This document shows, piece by piece, positions 7,886 through 16,312 of a DNA stretch of 45,252 bases. The position numbers were made by a program, and so were the translations under genes. The DNA is taken from the NCBI GenBank assembly GCA_902476645.1, contig CABSEG010000013.1, positions 1 to 45,252 of the forward strand, given 5' to 3'. The notes beneath the pieces are model-generated. The model was not told the DNA's origin, made no database searches, and was given only the letters and a program-made list of their open reading frames with translations. The stretch's first letter is position 1. Every line of letters starts with the position of its first letter. Source of the stretch: an uncultured Lachnospiraceae bacterium. GTDB lineage: Bacteria > Bacillota > Clostridia > Lachnospirales > Lachnospiraceae.

Positions 7886-9605
7886 ATGGTTCCTTTGCCT
7901 CCTTTTTTCTCTCCTCATAGACTGTTTCCATAATACTTCTAAGCATCTTGATCTGTTCTCTTATCTGTAATATTCTGTCTGTCAATAAGGAGTCTATCCT
8001 TGTCTCTTTTACTGTATCTGTTGCCTCCCACAGATACTTCTCTACCTGTTGGATTTGTTGATCCATGTCTTTCTTCGTGATACCTGCCTTTGCAAATTGA
8101 TCACAATGTCGATACATCTGACCAATCCACTCTCCATACATGGTCACGGCTGTTTGAATACTTTCCGTTTCAAACAAATTTTCCGAAATCAACTCCCTCA
8201 TATCCTTCCAGTAGTCCAAATATGTCACTGTTTCGTTCTCATCCGGCCTGACGATTCCGATGCTACTATAATACTCCGCAATTGTTCCAAGTCTTTTTCC
8301 CCGTTTTATCTGACTCGGTCTCAGCGTGGAAGCGTTTCTTACCACATTCAGCCATTTTATAGCACAACTTTTATTATCGATTCCATCCTCAAAATAGTAA
8401 TAGTAAGCCATGGCAGCCTGATAAGCAAAGGCTTCATAATCTTTTCTGTTTCTCTTTAGCTTATTTTCATTGGAGGTTGGCATTCCGGAGGCAACTCCCA
8501 AAATATTCCTTAATCTTTCATCCTCCTCCACTGTCAACAGATGGTCTGACAAGAAGCATTCCTGAAGCAGTTTCAGATAAGCTTCTCCCTCTGTAGGCTT
8601 TAATAAAATTGCTTTCTCATACATTCGGCATTTTTGTTCCTCCTTTGGAAAAGAAGTCGCATCTTCCAGGTATTGACGGTAAGCTCTGTTTCGCATTTCG
8701 CACTCTGCCAGATAAAAACCTGCCGCTCCAAGAAAACCTGAGGCAGAAAAAATAGAGAAAATCAGAAAACGCTTCCACAATCTGCGGTCTTTGTTTTTCT
8801 GGACTTTTGTACGGGTAAAGCACTTGTTTAAAGCACTTTTCAGCTCACTGCATGAAGAATAGCGATCCTCCGGCCTTTTTTGGGTACAAATCAGAATGAC
8901 TTCTTTTAGTTTCCATGATACTTTTTCTTTCTCTCCGTCAAAGAAAATCTGTTTTCCGTGCAAGGTGCCAGGATGTATTCCGGTCAGCAGATGGTACATG
9001 GTAGCCCCAAGCCCATAGATATCCTCTCTTACATCTGGGTAGCTTCTTGTGTTATATCTCTCAGGAGCCACATATCCGATCGTCCCAATTGGAACTGCCC
9101 CCCTCTTTCTGGTATCTCTGGAATCAACGGTTCCAAAATCAATCAGAACTACTTTTCCATTCGGCCTTATCATTACATTTTCAGGCTTCAGATCTCCGTA
9201 GGTAATCGGCGGCATACGGGAATGCAAATATCCAAGTACCTCACACAGTTGTATGGCCCAACGGAGCACCTGATTCTGTGGCTGCGCACCATATTGATCT
9301 AAGATCTGACTCAGGGTTTTTCCCTCCACATATTCCATGACAAGCAAAAAGAAATCGTCCCATTCAATTACATCCACAAGGGCCGGAAGACTGGGATGAC
9401 TAAAGTTTCTCAGAAGGTACAGTTCCGATAATAAACTTTTTTTTGCTATCGGAACGGAAACATTTCCATCCCTTCGTATCTCTTTGATTGCCCATTTTTT
9501 ATTGACTCGTTCATTGACAGCCAGGTAGACTACACTCATACCACCCTGGCTAATTTTTTCTAAGATTTTATATTTTCCTTCCAGAATAGAGCCGACCTGA
9601 AGCAT
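7860..9605 (-). CDS. transmembrane Ser/Thr protein kinase (PknB-like catalytic domain)
   Basis: 581 residues. The cytoplasmic kinase domain (about 10-265) has a glycine loop ISQGGMSVVYLA, the ATP-anchoring Lys41 (WAIKEI), a catalytic loop YGDLKPENVM with Asp138 (YGD replaces the HRD of eukaryotic kinases, as in many bacterial ones), DFG at 156-158, and the APE-type motif VAPERY. A single membrane helix follows (about 278-300), then an extracytoplasmic, helix-rich region (about 301-581) with no PASTA repeats, in part resembling TPR-like helices. Unlike PrkC/PknB it is not next to a PP2C phosphatase but is the first gene of a locus with a small membrane protein and a giant Ig-like protein. It probably senses an envelope signal; substrate unknown. 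GGAG precedes the ATG by 9 bases. Confidence 0.9.
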   Translation of the reverse strand: MLQVGSILEGKYKILEKISQGGMSVVYLAVNERVNKKWAIKEIRRDGNVSVPIAKKSLLSELYLLRNFSHPSLPALVDVIEWDDFFLLVMEYVEGKTLSQILDQYGAQPQNQVLRWAIQLCEVLGYLHSRMPPITYGDLKPENVMIRPNGKVVLIDFGTVDSRDTRKRGAVPIGTIGYVAPERYNTRSYPDVREDIYGLGATMYHLLTGIHPGTLHGKQIFFDGEKEKVSWKLKEVILICTQKRPEDRYSSCSELKSALNKCFTRTKVQKNKDRRLWKRFLIFSIFSASGFLGAAGFYLAECEMRNRAYRQYLEDATSFPKEEQKCRMYEKAILLKPTEGEAYLKLLQECFLSDHLLTVEEDERLRNILGVASGMPTSNENKLKRNRKDYEAFAYQAAMAYYYYFEDGIDNKSCAIKWLNVVRNASTLRPSQIKRGKRLGTIAEYYSSIGIVRPDENETVTYLDYWKDMRELISENLFETESIQTAVTMYGEWIGQMYRHCDQFAKAGITKKDMDQQIQQVEKYLWEATDTVKETRIDSLLTDRILQIREQIKMLRSIMETVYEERKKEAKEPYAEGGRNP

Positions 9606-9691
9606 ACCCTCATCTCCATGTCTTAAACCAGGCTAATCTTATATTGTTAAAAATGGAAATTTGATCGAATGATCTCAGATTTTTGAAAGAC

Positions 9692-9718
9692 AGGGACGGA
9701 AATGAATTTTCCGTCCCT
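9692..9718 (-). terminator. intrinsic terminator of the NlpC/P60 gene
   Basis: Inverted repeat AGGGACGGAAA (9692-9702) with TTTCCGTCCCT (9708-9718) and a 5-nt loop. On the minus strand it comes 8 bases after the stop of the upstream gene and is followed by a short, imperfect T-rich run. Confidence 0.7.
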
Positions 9719-9726
9719 CTATCATG

Positions 9727-11595
9727 TTATTCTGCCAGATAGACATCCGCATACTGCACTCCAAACTGTGCAGCTTCCTCATGGCTGTTTTTATAGATAT
9801 CCACATGTCCATAAGGAGTACCGCGGTCTTCTACCGTATAGATATATCCGTTAATATAAAGTTTTGTTCCAAAGGGAACTCCCGCCATCGCTACCGTTCT
9901 TCCTTCCACCGGCATGGCTCCGCTGGCTGTCGGTCCTCCGGACCAAACACCACAACAAATAGGACAACTACAGTAAGAGGTCAATTTAAAGGTGCCCAGA
10001 TAATCCCCTGCATCCGCCTCTGTTCCCATAGTGTAAAAGGTGTCCTCTTCCTGACTGTTGATCATATCTATCACATCCGTATCTTCATCGGAAATGATTC
10101 TGGTCGCCCACACAGCATTCGTATAATTGACGGTACTGTTGACAATACCGGTACTGCTGCTCTGGGCTTCAATGGTCATTCCATCTCCTATGTACATTAC
10201 CACATGATAAATATATCCATCCCTTGCATAGAAGATCAAATCTCCCGGCAGGGCCTCTTCCACAGGGATCTTCGTCCCATACTGGGCCTGATCCTCCGCA
10301 ACCCTTGGAAGTGTATACCCGTATTCGGCAAAAATACTCTGCACAAATCCGGAACAGTCTGCTCCGTTTGTCAGACTGGTGCCTCCCCATACATAAGGAT
10401 TTCCTAGAAACTGGCTGGCAAAAGAAAGAACAGACTCCCGGATAGCTCCCGATACGCTTCCTTCCTGGGTAGAAGAAATTCGATAATAAAACGCCTCATT
10501 TTCTTCCGGCTCTATCAACTGCTCTGCCAACGGGAAGTTCTCTTCCCCTGTCTTTTTCACCAATTTTTTTATTTTCTTTCCCCGATCCAGATATCTTTTC
10601 TTTACAAAACCTCTCACGTCGCCGGATTCCACAAAAAGCCATCCGTCCTTCTCCTCATCCAGGACATAACAAAGGGTATCCAACTGCATCTTTCCGACGA
10701 TCTCAGATTTTTTGCTCATATCCTCTCTGACGTTTAATTCTTCTGTGTTGCACAGGGCATACACTTTCTTGGCTACCACATCGTAAACTGTGGTCATCTT
10801 ATAGGTGAGAGCCGCATTTTTATAAGGTTTCATGCACTGCATGGCCGTACTTAAATGCTTCTCTCCTTTCTTTTTGACGTATTTTCTGGCTTTGTTTCCT
10901 GTCATCAGTCGTTTGGTTTTTACAAATCCACGCACAGTACAGGATTCTATGTATACCCAATCATCGTTATCTTCCAGGATGTAGCAGACTGCATTTTTCG
11001 GAAGCATTCCCACTACTCTTCCTTTGGTACTCATTTCCTCATAAACCTTTAAACCGGCTTTTTTCGAGATCGCATACTCTTTTTTCACCTTAACAAACCG
11101 ATAAGATTCCTGAATCTCCGGAGGAATAACGATTTCCTGGGCTTCGATCAGCTCTTCGTTGGTATCATAAATGGAGTTTTCCATTCCCTGAAGTTCTTCC
11201 TCATCTACAGGAGCATCTGTTTCTTCCTGAGGTCTTTCGCTGTCTGTCTCGGTTTCCTCTGTCTCTTCTTTTCTCTTCTTTTCTTCATCCGACTCGTCTT
11301 CTGACTCTGTCTCAGTTTCGGTTTCTGTCTCTATTTCTGTCTGGATTTCGGATTCAGACTCTGGTTCCGATTCCGTCTCTGTCTGCTGTTCGGTCTGAGT
11401 CTCTGTCTCTGTCTGCTGTTCGGTCTCAGACTCCGGTTCCGTCTCTGGTTCTGTCTGCTCCGTCTGCTGTTCGCTACTTTGTGTTTCAGATTCAGTCTGT
11501 ATAGAGTTTTGCTCCGTCGCAAACGCTAAGGTAGGCATCACCATAGACATGGAAACAGCAATGGACAATACTGTCATTACTTTTCTTAATTTCAT
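9727..11595 (-). CDS. secreted peptidoglycan hydrolase: SH3b x2, NlpC/P60 and 3D domains
   Basis: 622 residues. A signal peptide (1-26, ending LAFA) is followed by a Glu/Thr/Ser-rich low-complexity region (about 30-130), likely a wall-spanning spacer. Two SH3b-like modules (about 172-235 and 276-338; both contain VRGFVK) probably bind wall peptides. The NlpC/P60 domain (about 388-505) has catalytic Cys414 in GADCSGF and His464 in YIYHVVMYIGD, so cleavage of stem peptides is expected. The C-terminal 3D domain (about 533-622) shows AGVPFGTKLYI, VEDRG and HVDIY, the acidic residues that name the family; such domains occur in lytic transglycosylases. A protein combining peptide cleavage and glycan cleavage is therefore plausible. 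It is monocistronic, with its own promoter and terminator. Cysteines in SYCSCPICCG may be structural. Confidence 0.9.
   Translation of the reverse strand: MKLRKVMTVLSIAVSMSMVMPTLAFATEQNSIQTESETQSSEQQTEQTEPETEPESETEQQTETETQTEQQTETESEPESESEIQTEIETETETETESEDESDEEKKRKEETEETETDSERPQEETDAPVDEEELQGMENSIYDTNEELIEAQEIVIPPEIQESYRFVKVKKEYAISKKAGLKVYEEMSTKGRVVGMLPKNAVCYILEDNDDWVYIESCTVRGFVKTKRLMTGNKARKYVKKKGEKHLSTAMQCMKPYKNAALTYKMTTVYDVVAKKVYALCNTEELNVREDMSKKSEIVGKMQLDTLCYVLDEEKDGWLFVESGDVRGFVKKRYLDRGKKIKKLVKKTGEENFPLAEQLIEPEENEAFYYRISSTQEGSVSGAIRESVLSFASQFLGNPYVWGGTSLTNGADCSGFVQSIFAEYGYTLPRVAEDQAQYGTKIPVEEALPGDLIFYARDGYIYHVVMYIGDGMTIEAQSSSTGIVNSTVNYTNAVWATRIISDEDTDVIDMINSQEEDTFYTMGTEADAGDYLGTFKLTSYCSCPICCGVWSGGPTASGAMPVEGRTVAMAGVPFGTKLYINGYIYTVEDRGTPYGHVDIYKNSHEEAAQFGVQYADVYLAE
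11212..11508 (-). repeat. low-complexity Glu/Thr/Ser repeat coding region
   Basis: Tandem degenerate codons for ETETE-, TETQ- and ESESE-type residues (residues about 30-128 of the NlpC/P60 protein). Short near-repeats such as the complement of CTCTGTCTGCTGTTCGGTCT recur, making this a likely site of slippage and length variation between strains. Confidence 0.75.
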
Positions 11596-11645
11596 ATAAT
11601 TTACCTTTTATCCCAATTCATCAGTTTTCGCCGTCTGTGATTTCT

Positions 11646-11674
11646 ATGATAATCCTTTTTTTCAAAAATGTAAA
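11646..11674 (-). promoter_or_regulatory. promoter of the NlpC/P60-3D gene
   Basis: Minus-strand TTTACA (11669-11674), 17-bp spacer, TATCAT (11646-11651), about 50 bp before the start codon. Confidence 0.5.
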
Positions 11675-11700
11675 CTAATTTCATAAAAATTCACACTTTC

Positions 11701-11731
11701 TTCAAAAAATCCCGCTGGGTATGCGGGATTT
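11701..11731 (-). terminator. terminator after gatD
   Basis: Hairpin AAATCCCGC (11707-11715) with GCGGGATTT (11723-11731), followed on the minus strand by a T run. It abuts the gatD stop codon (11731-11733) and closes the leftward dnaN-to-gatD gene run. Confidence 0.8.
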
Positions 11732-12450
11732 TACTGAATCAACCGATGTACCATATTTTCATTTGCCTCTTTTTCTTCACGATCTTCAAGTTCAGATAGC
11801 CTTACGAGTTCCCCGGTTTTTCTCTCAATCGCCTTTGCAATCAACCAATCACATACCTGTGGATTTTTGGGAAGCAGAGGCCCATGCAGGTAGGTTCCGA
11901 TTACATGTTTATATACTACCCCTTCATATCCGGATTCTCCATCATTTCCGTACCCATACAGCACCTTTCCAAAAGGTTTATGATCTCCAATTACCGTTCT
12001 TCCGCCATGATTTTCAAATCCCACCACAGGCATGGATACCAAATCACTTTTCAGAACAATATTATCAATCAGACGCTTTTCCCCCTGAACCGTATAAAGA
12101 TCCACCAGATGAAGTCCCGGTATCTTTCCTTCCTCTGTCTGATAATACTCTCCCAAAAGCTGATATCCCCCGCATACAGCCAAAACCACTCCAAAATCTT
12201 CTACATAGGCTTTAAAATCCTCTCGAATTCCCAAAAGCTTTTCACATACCAGACGCTGCTCTCTGTCGGAACCGCCTCCCAATAAGACCAGATCCAGCTT
12301 TGAAAAATCTATCCTATCTTCCATCTGAAATTCTATCACACGGGCATGAATCCCTCTCCACTCACATCTTTTTTTCATACACTGAATATTTCCTCTGTCT
12401 CCGTACAAATTTAACAGATCCGGATACAGATGTCCTATGGTGATATTCAT
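11731..12450 (-). CDS. gatD: lipid II isoglutaminyl synthase, glutaminase subunit GatD
   Basis: 239 residues, a class I glutamine amidotransferase of the CobB/CobQ type. The nucleophile Cys is in VLAVCGGYQLLG (about residue 94) and the catalytic His in GTYLHGPLLPKNP (about 190); an N-terminal HLYPDLLNLYGDRGN block is characteristic. GatD supplies ammonia to MurT, which amidates the D-Glu carboxylate of lipid II stem peptides at the membrane's inner face. The ATG overlaps the end of murT by 4 bp (ATGA), so the partners are translationally coupled. The gene is followed by a terminator. Confidence is high because both partners are adjacent. Confidence 0.93.
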   Translation of the reverse strand: MNITIGHLYPDLLNLYGDRGNIQCMKKRCEWRGIHARVIEFQMEDRIDFSKLDLVLLGGGSDREQRLVCEKLLGIREDFKAYVEDFGVVLAVCGGYQLLGEYYQTEEGKIPGLHLVDLYTVQGEKRLIDNIVLKSDLVSMPVVGFENHGGRTVIGDHKPFGKVLYGYGNDGESGYEGVVYKHVIGTYLHGPLLPKNPQVCDWLIAKAIERKTGELVRLSELEDREEKEANENMVHRLIQ

Positions 12451-13787
12451 GCCTTCTTCTCCTCCATTTTTTTGAGAATATTGTGGGTATGGTAAAGGCC
12501 TGTATAATTAACCAGTACATAGAGATTTTTCTCTCCGTTTCGGATACGCTTTTCTATGGCCTTCTCCACATCTTCCTCCATTTCAGATGGAATATCCACG
12601 TACTTTAACCGAAGTCTCATATCCCGGCATCGGATGCCGCTTACCGTTATGGAACGAACAGACTCATCCTTTAGACGATCAAAATCCACATCCCACAGCC
12701 AAGAAACATCTGTGCCGTCCTGGGCATTATCATTGATCAAAATAATCAGATCCTTCGGATTCCGATCTTCCATCACGGAAACAATATTCTGGTTAAAGCC
12801 AGCAGGATTCTTGGCCAGATTCAAAATGACCTTTGTACCGTCAATCTGAAACATTTCATTTCTGCCGTTCTGAGGATTAAAATGGTGCAACACCTGGTTG
12901 TAAGATACTAAAGAAAGTCCTGCTGTCCTGGCGGCTGCATAGGCGGCCAGAATATTATAAATATTATAAAAGCCACGGTATTCAGCCGTGATCCTTCTTC
13001 CCTCTACCGTAAAGGCAAGGCCTTCCTCTGCCTGTATTTGTTCTGCATCAAAGTCCAGTGCAGGACGTTGAAAGGAACAGTTCGGACATTCATAGTCCCC
13101 TAGTTGACTGTAATGATAAAAGTGATACGTCAATTTTGCGCCGCAGCGCTTACAAAATCGCCCCTCCCGAATTTCTTTTTGAGCCTCTTTCTGAAAATAG
13201 GGCTGGCCAATGCCGAATGTGACATAAGGATTGTGGCTGCTCATGGCCAAAAAGACTGATAAAGAGTCATCTCCGTTGACAATTACCTTCATATGAGGCG
13301 CCATCCCCATAGCCCTCTCTAAAAGCTTCATGGTCAGATCGATTTCTCCATAACGATCCAGCTGATCCCGAAATAAATTTGTCAAAACCATGTAGTCCGG
13401 CTGAAAATGGGGAAATACTCTCACTGTTGACGCTTCGTCAATCTCAATACAAGCGTAATCCGCATCCAGGCGACCACTCTTTTTTGCCCCCAGCACAAAG
13501 GCAGAAACCACTCCGGCCAACATATTGGAACCGGTGTGGTTACAGATGACCTTATATCCTTCTGCCTCAAGGGCTGCACAGAGCAGATTGTTAGTAGTAG
13601 TCTTTCCGTTAGTACCGCAGACGACAAAAATATCTTTTCGTACTTCCCCGGCCAACTGCCTTAAGATGGATGGGTCCATCTTAAGGGCAATCTTTCCTGC
13701 CAGGGTTACCCCCTGCTTTCCCACTATTCTACATGCAAAAGCCACCAGCCTGGCTGTCCAGACGGCCAGTACTCTTCTTGGATTCAT
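12447..13787 (-). CDS. murT: lipid II isoglutaminyl synthase, Mur-ligase-like subunit MurT
   Basis: 446 residues from the ATG at 13787 (GAGG 6 bases upstream; a TTG four codons earlier overlaps the gyrA end and is less likely). The ATP-binding loop is CGTNGKTTTNN (about residues 57-67). A Cys4 zinc ribbon, CKRCGAKL then YECPNCSFQRP, is inserted in the central domain (about 215-245) and is diagnostic of MurT over MurC-F. The DUF1727-type C-terminal domain includes LILINDNAQDGTDVSWLWD. MurT activates the D-Glu carboxylate and with GatD makes D-isoglutamine in peptidoglycan precursors. The gene starts within 4 bases of the gyrA stop, so it is probably cotranscribed with gyrase. Confidence 0.93.
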   Translation of the reverse strand: MNPRRVLAVWTARLVAFACRIVGKQGVTLAGKIALKMDPSILRQLAGEVRKDIFVVCGTNGKTTTNNLLCAALEAEGYKVICNHTGSNMLAGVVSAFVLGAKKSGRLDADYACIEIDEASTVRVFPHFQPDYMVLTNLFRDQLDRYGEIDLTMKLLERAMGMAPHMKVIVNGDDSLSVFLAMSSHNPYVTFGIGQPYFQKEAQKEIREGRFCKRCGAKLTYHFYHYSQLGDYECPNCSFQRPALDFDAEQIQAEEGLAFTVEGRRITAEYRGFYNIYNILAAYAAARTAGLSLVSYNQVLHHFNPQNGRNEMFQIDGTKVILNLAKNPAGFNQNIVSVMEDRNPKDLIILINDNAQDGTDVSWLWDVDFDRLKDESVRSITVSGIRCRDMRLRLKYVDIPSEMEEDVEKAIEKRIRNGEKNLYVLVNYTGLYHTHNILKKMEEKKA

Positions 13788-13788
13788 A

Positions 13789-16299
13789 TTATTCCTCAAT
13801 TTCCTCTTCTAAATGCTCCGTTTTCTCTGTCTCCTGCTCCTCTTCTTCGATCTTAACAGAAGATTCCCGAACCTTGGCAATGCTGGCCACGCTGGAAGAA
13901 TCACTTACATTCATCAGCTTTACTCCAGAGGTCACCCGTCCGAGAACGGAAATGTCGCTACAGGTCATGCGGATAACGATTCCCTCTGTGCTAATCAGCA
14001 TGACTTCATTTTCCATATTCACAGCCTTTGCCCCTACCACATTACCCGTTTTATCCGTAATCTTATAGCACTTAACTCCTTTTCCTCCACGATTTTGAGG
14101 GGTAAATTCCTCCATTTTAGTCAGTTTTCCCATGCCCTTTTCTGATACAATCAGAAGATGGGTTCCCTGGCAATCCAGTTGCATGGCCACCACCTCATCC
14201 TGGTCTGCCAGATTCATGCCGATAACGCCCATTGAAACTCTTCCGGTACTTCTTACATCCGTCTCTTTGAATCGAATACACTGTCCAAACTTAGTCACCA
14301 GAAGGACTTCCTTTTCATCATCTGTAGTCTTTACTTCAATGAGCTCATCATCCTCTTTCAGAGTAATGGCTGCAAGCCCGGTCTTTCTCACATTTGCATA
14401 CTCTGCGATTGGCGTTTTCTTCACAATGCCCTTTCTGGTTGCCATAAACAGATAAGTTCCTTCCTGATACTCCTTAATCGGTATCATAGCTGTGATGGTT
14501 TCCTCCGGCGCAAGCTGAAGAAGATTGATAATGGCTGTTCCTCTGGCAGTTCTTCCGGATTCGGGTATTTCATACCCCTTTAAGCGGTATACCCTTCCCA
14601 TATTCGTAAAGAACATCAGATAATCGTGAGTATTGCTCATCAAGAGCTCTTCAATATAATCGTCCTCCAGAGTCTGCATCCCTTTGATGCCTTTTCCGCC
14701 ACGATTTTGGTTTTTAAAGTTATCAATGGTCATTCTCTTGATATAGCCCAGCTTGGTCATTGCAATTACCACATTTTCCCGGGGAATCAAATCCTCTGTG
14801 GATATGTCATACACATCAAATCCGATTGAAGTTCTTCTCTCATCTCCGTATTTTTCTCCGATTAAGGTAATTTCATCCCGAATCACACCAAGCAGCAACT
14901 TCTCACTACCCAGTATCGCTTTTAACTGTTCGATCCGTTCCATCAACTCCTGGTATTCCTTCTCCAGTTTTTCCCTCTCTAAACCCGTCAGCGCTCTCAG
15001 GCGCATATCCACAATGGCCTGTGCCTGAACATCTGTCAGAGCAAAACGCTCCATCAGTCCTTCTTTGGCAATCTGAGCCGTCTTAGAGGCACGGATAATC
15101 CGAATCACCTCATCAATATGATCCAAAGCGATGAGCAATCCCTGCAAAATGTGGGCCCTTTCTTCCGCCTTATTGAGCTCATATTTTGTCCTTCTGGTCA
15201 CCACATCTTCCTGATGCCGGATATAATACAGCAGCATATCCAACAAATTTAAGATCTTTGGCTGCCCGTCCACCAAGGCCAGCATAATCACTCCGAAAGT
15301 ATCCTGAAGCTGGGTATGCTTAAAAAGCTGATTTAATACTACATTGGCATTCACATCTCGTCTCAGCTCAATATTGATTCTCATTCCTTCCCGGCTGGAC
15401 TCATCGGTAATAGCAGTAATCCCGTCTATCTTTTTATCCCGGACCAATTCTGCCATCTTTTCTATTAATCTTGCTTTATTCACCATATAGGGCAGCTCGG
15501 TTACCAGAATACGACTTTTTCCGTTTGCCAAAGTTTCGATTTGTGTAACTGCCCTTACCCGAATCTTTCCACGTCCTGTTCGATAAGCCTGTTCGATTCC
15601 ACGGTTTCCAAGAATCTGAGCTCCCGTTGGAAAATCCGGTCCCTTAATGATCTGTAAAATCTCACTGATATCCGTATCCCGCTCCTGCTCAATCCGGTTA
15701 TCAATGATCTTTACCACAGCCGCAATCACCTCTCTTAAGTTGTGAGGAGGAATATTGGTGGCCATTCCCACTGCAATGCCCGTGGTGCCATTCACCAAAA
15801 GATTGGGATATCTGGAAGGAAGCACCACCGGCTCCTTCTCCGTCTCATCAAAGTTTGGCGCAAAGTCCACAGTATTCTTGTTAATATCCGCCAGCATCTC
15901 CATCGAGATTTTGCTAAGTCTGGCCTCTGTATATCGCATAGCCGCAGCTCCGTCTCCGTCCACAGAACCAAAATTTCCATGGCCATCCACCAGCGGATAT
16001 CTGGTGGACCACTCCTGAGCCATGTTGACCAATGCGCCGTAAATGGAACTGTCCCCGTGAGGGTGATATTTACCCATGGTATCGCCGACGATACGGGCAC
16101 ATTTTCTGTGAGGTTTGTCCGGACCGTTATTTAACTCGATCATGGAATACAGAACTCTTCTCTGTACCGGCTTTAATCCGTCCCGCACATCAGGAAGCGC
16201 GCGGGAAGCAATGACACTCATGGCATAGTCGATATAGGAATCTTCCATCTTCTTTTTCAGATCGACTTCATGTACTTTATCAAAAATGTTATCTTCCAC
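13789..16299 (-). CDS. gyrA: DNA gyrase subunit A
   Basis: 836 residues, normal length. The breakage-reunion domain has the catalytic Tyr in AAAMRYTEARL (Tyr123), the quinolone-binding segment GKYHPHGDSSIYGALVNMAQ, and the C-terminal beta-pinwheel repeats (for example NRGGKGIKGM, NRGGKGVKCY, the GyrA-box-like elements). Ends with an acidic tail. GyrA and GyrB form the A2B2 enzyme that introduces negative supercoils. The residue equivalent to E. coli Asp87 is Gly (residue 88), while the Ser83 equivalent (Ser84) is kept. Lies 13 bp after gyrB and directly before murT in one leftward run. Confidence 0.98.
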   Translation of the reverse strand: MEDNIFDKVHEVDLKKKMEDSYIDYAMSVIASRALPDVRDGLKPVQRRVLYSMIELNNGPDKPHRKCARIVGDTMGKYHPHGDSSIYGALVNMAQEWSTRYPLVDGHGNFGSVDGDGAAAMRYTEARLSKISMEMLADINKNTVDFAPNFDETEKEPVVLPSRYPNLLVNGTTGIAVGMATNIPPHNLREVIAAVVKIIDNRIEQERDTDISEILQIIKGPDFPTGAQILGNRGIEQAYRTGRGKIRVRAVTQIETLANGKSRILVTELPYMVNKARLIEKMAELVRDKKIDGITAITDESSREGMRINIELRRDVNANVVLNQLFKHTQLQDTFGVIMLALVDGQPKILNLLDMLLYYIRHQEDVVTRRTKYELNKAEERAHILQGLLIALDHIDEVIRIIRASKTAQIAKEGLMERFALTDVQAQAIVDMRLRALTGLEREKLEKEYQELMERIEQLKAILGSEKLLLGVIRDEITLIGEKYGDERRTSIGFDVYDISTEDLIPRENVVIAMTKLGYIKRMTIDNFKNQNRGGKGIKGMQTLEDDYIEELLMSNTHDYLMFFTNMGRVYRLKGYEIPESGRTARGTAIINLLQLAPEETITAMIPIKEYQEGTYLFMATRKGIVKKTPIAEYANVRKTGLAAITLKEDDELIEVKTTDDEKEVLLVTKFGQCIRFKETDVRSTGRVSMGVIGMNLADQDEVVAMQLDCQGTHLLIVSEKGMGKLTKMEEFTPQNRGGKGVKCYKITDKTGNVVGAKAVNMENEVMLISTEGIVIRMTCSDISVLGRVTSGVKLMNVSDSSSVASIAKVRESSVKIEEEEQETEKTEHLEEEIEE

Positions 16300-16312
16300 T
16301 CTTTCCTACCTC

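Noticed and set aside
11212..11508. CRISPR array or tandem DNA element
   Set aside because: The repeats are short, irregular and in frame as acidic residues of the NlpC/P60 protein.
13789..16299. Acquired fluoroquinolone-resistance mutation in gyrA
   Set aside because: Gly at this position may be native to the lineage; the neighbouring Ser is intact, so acquisition cannot be claimed from sequence.
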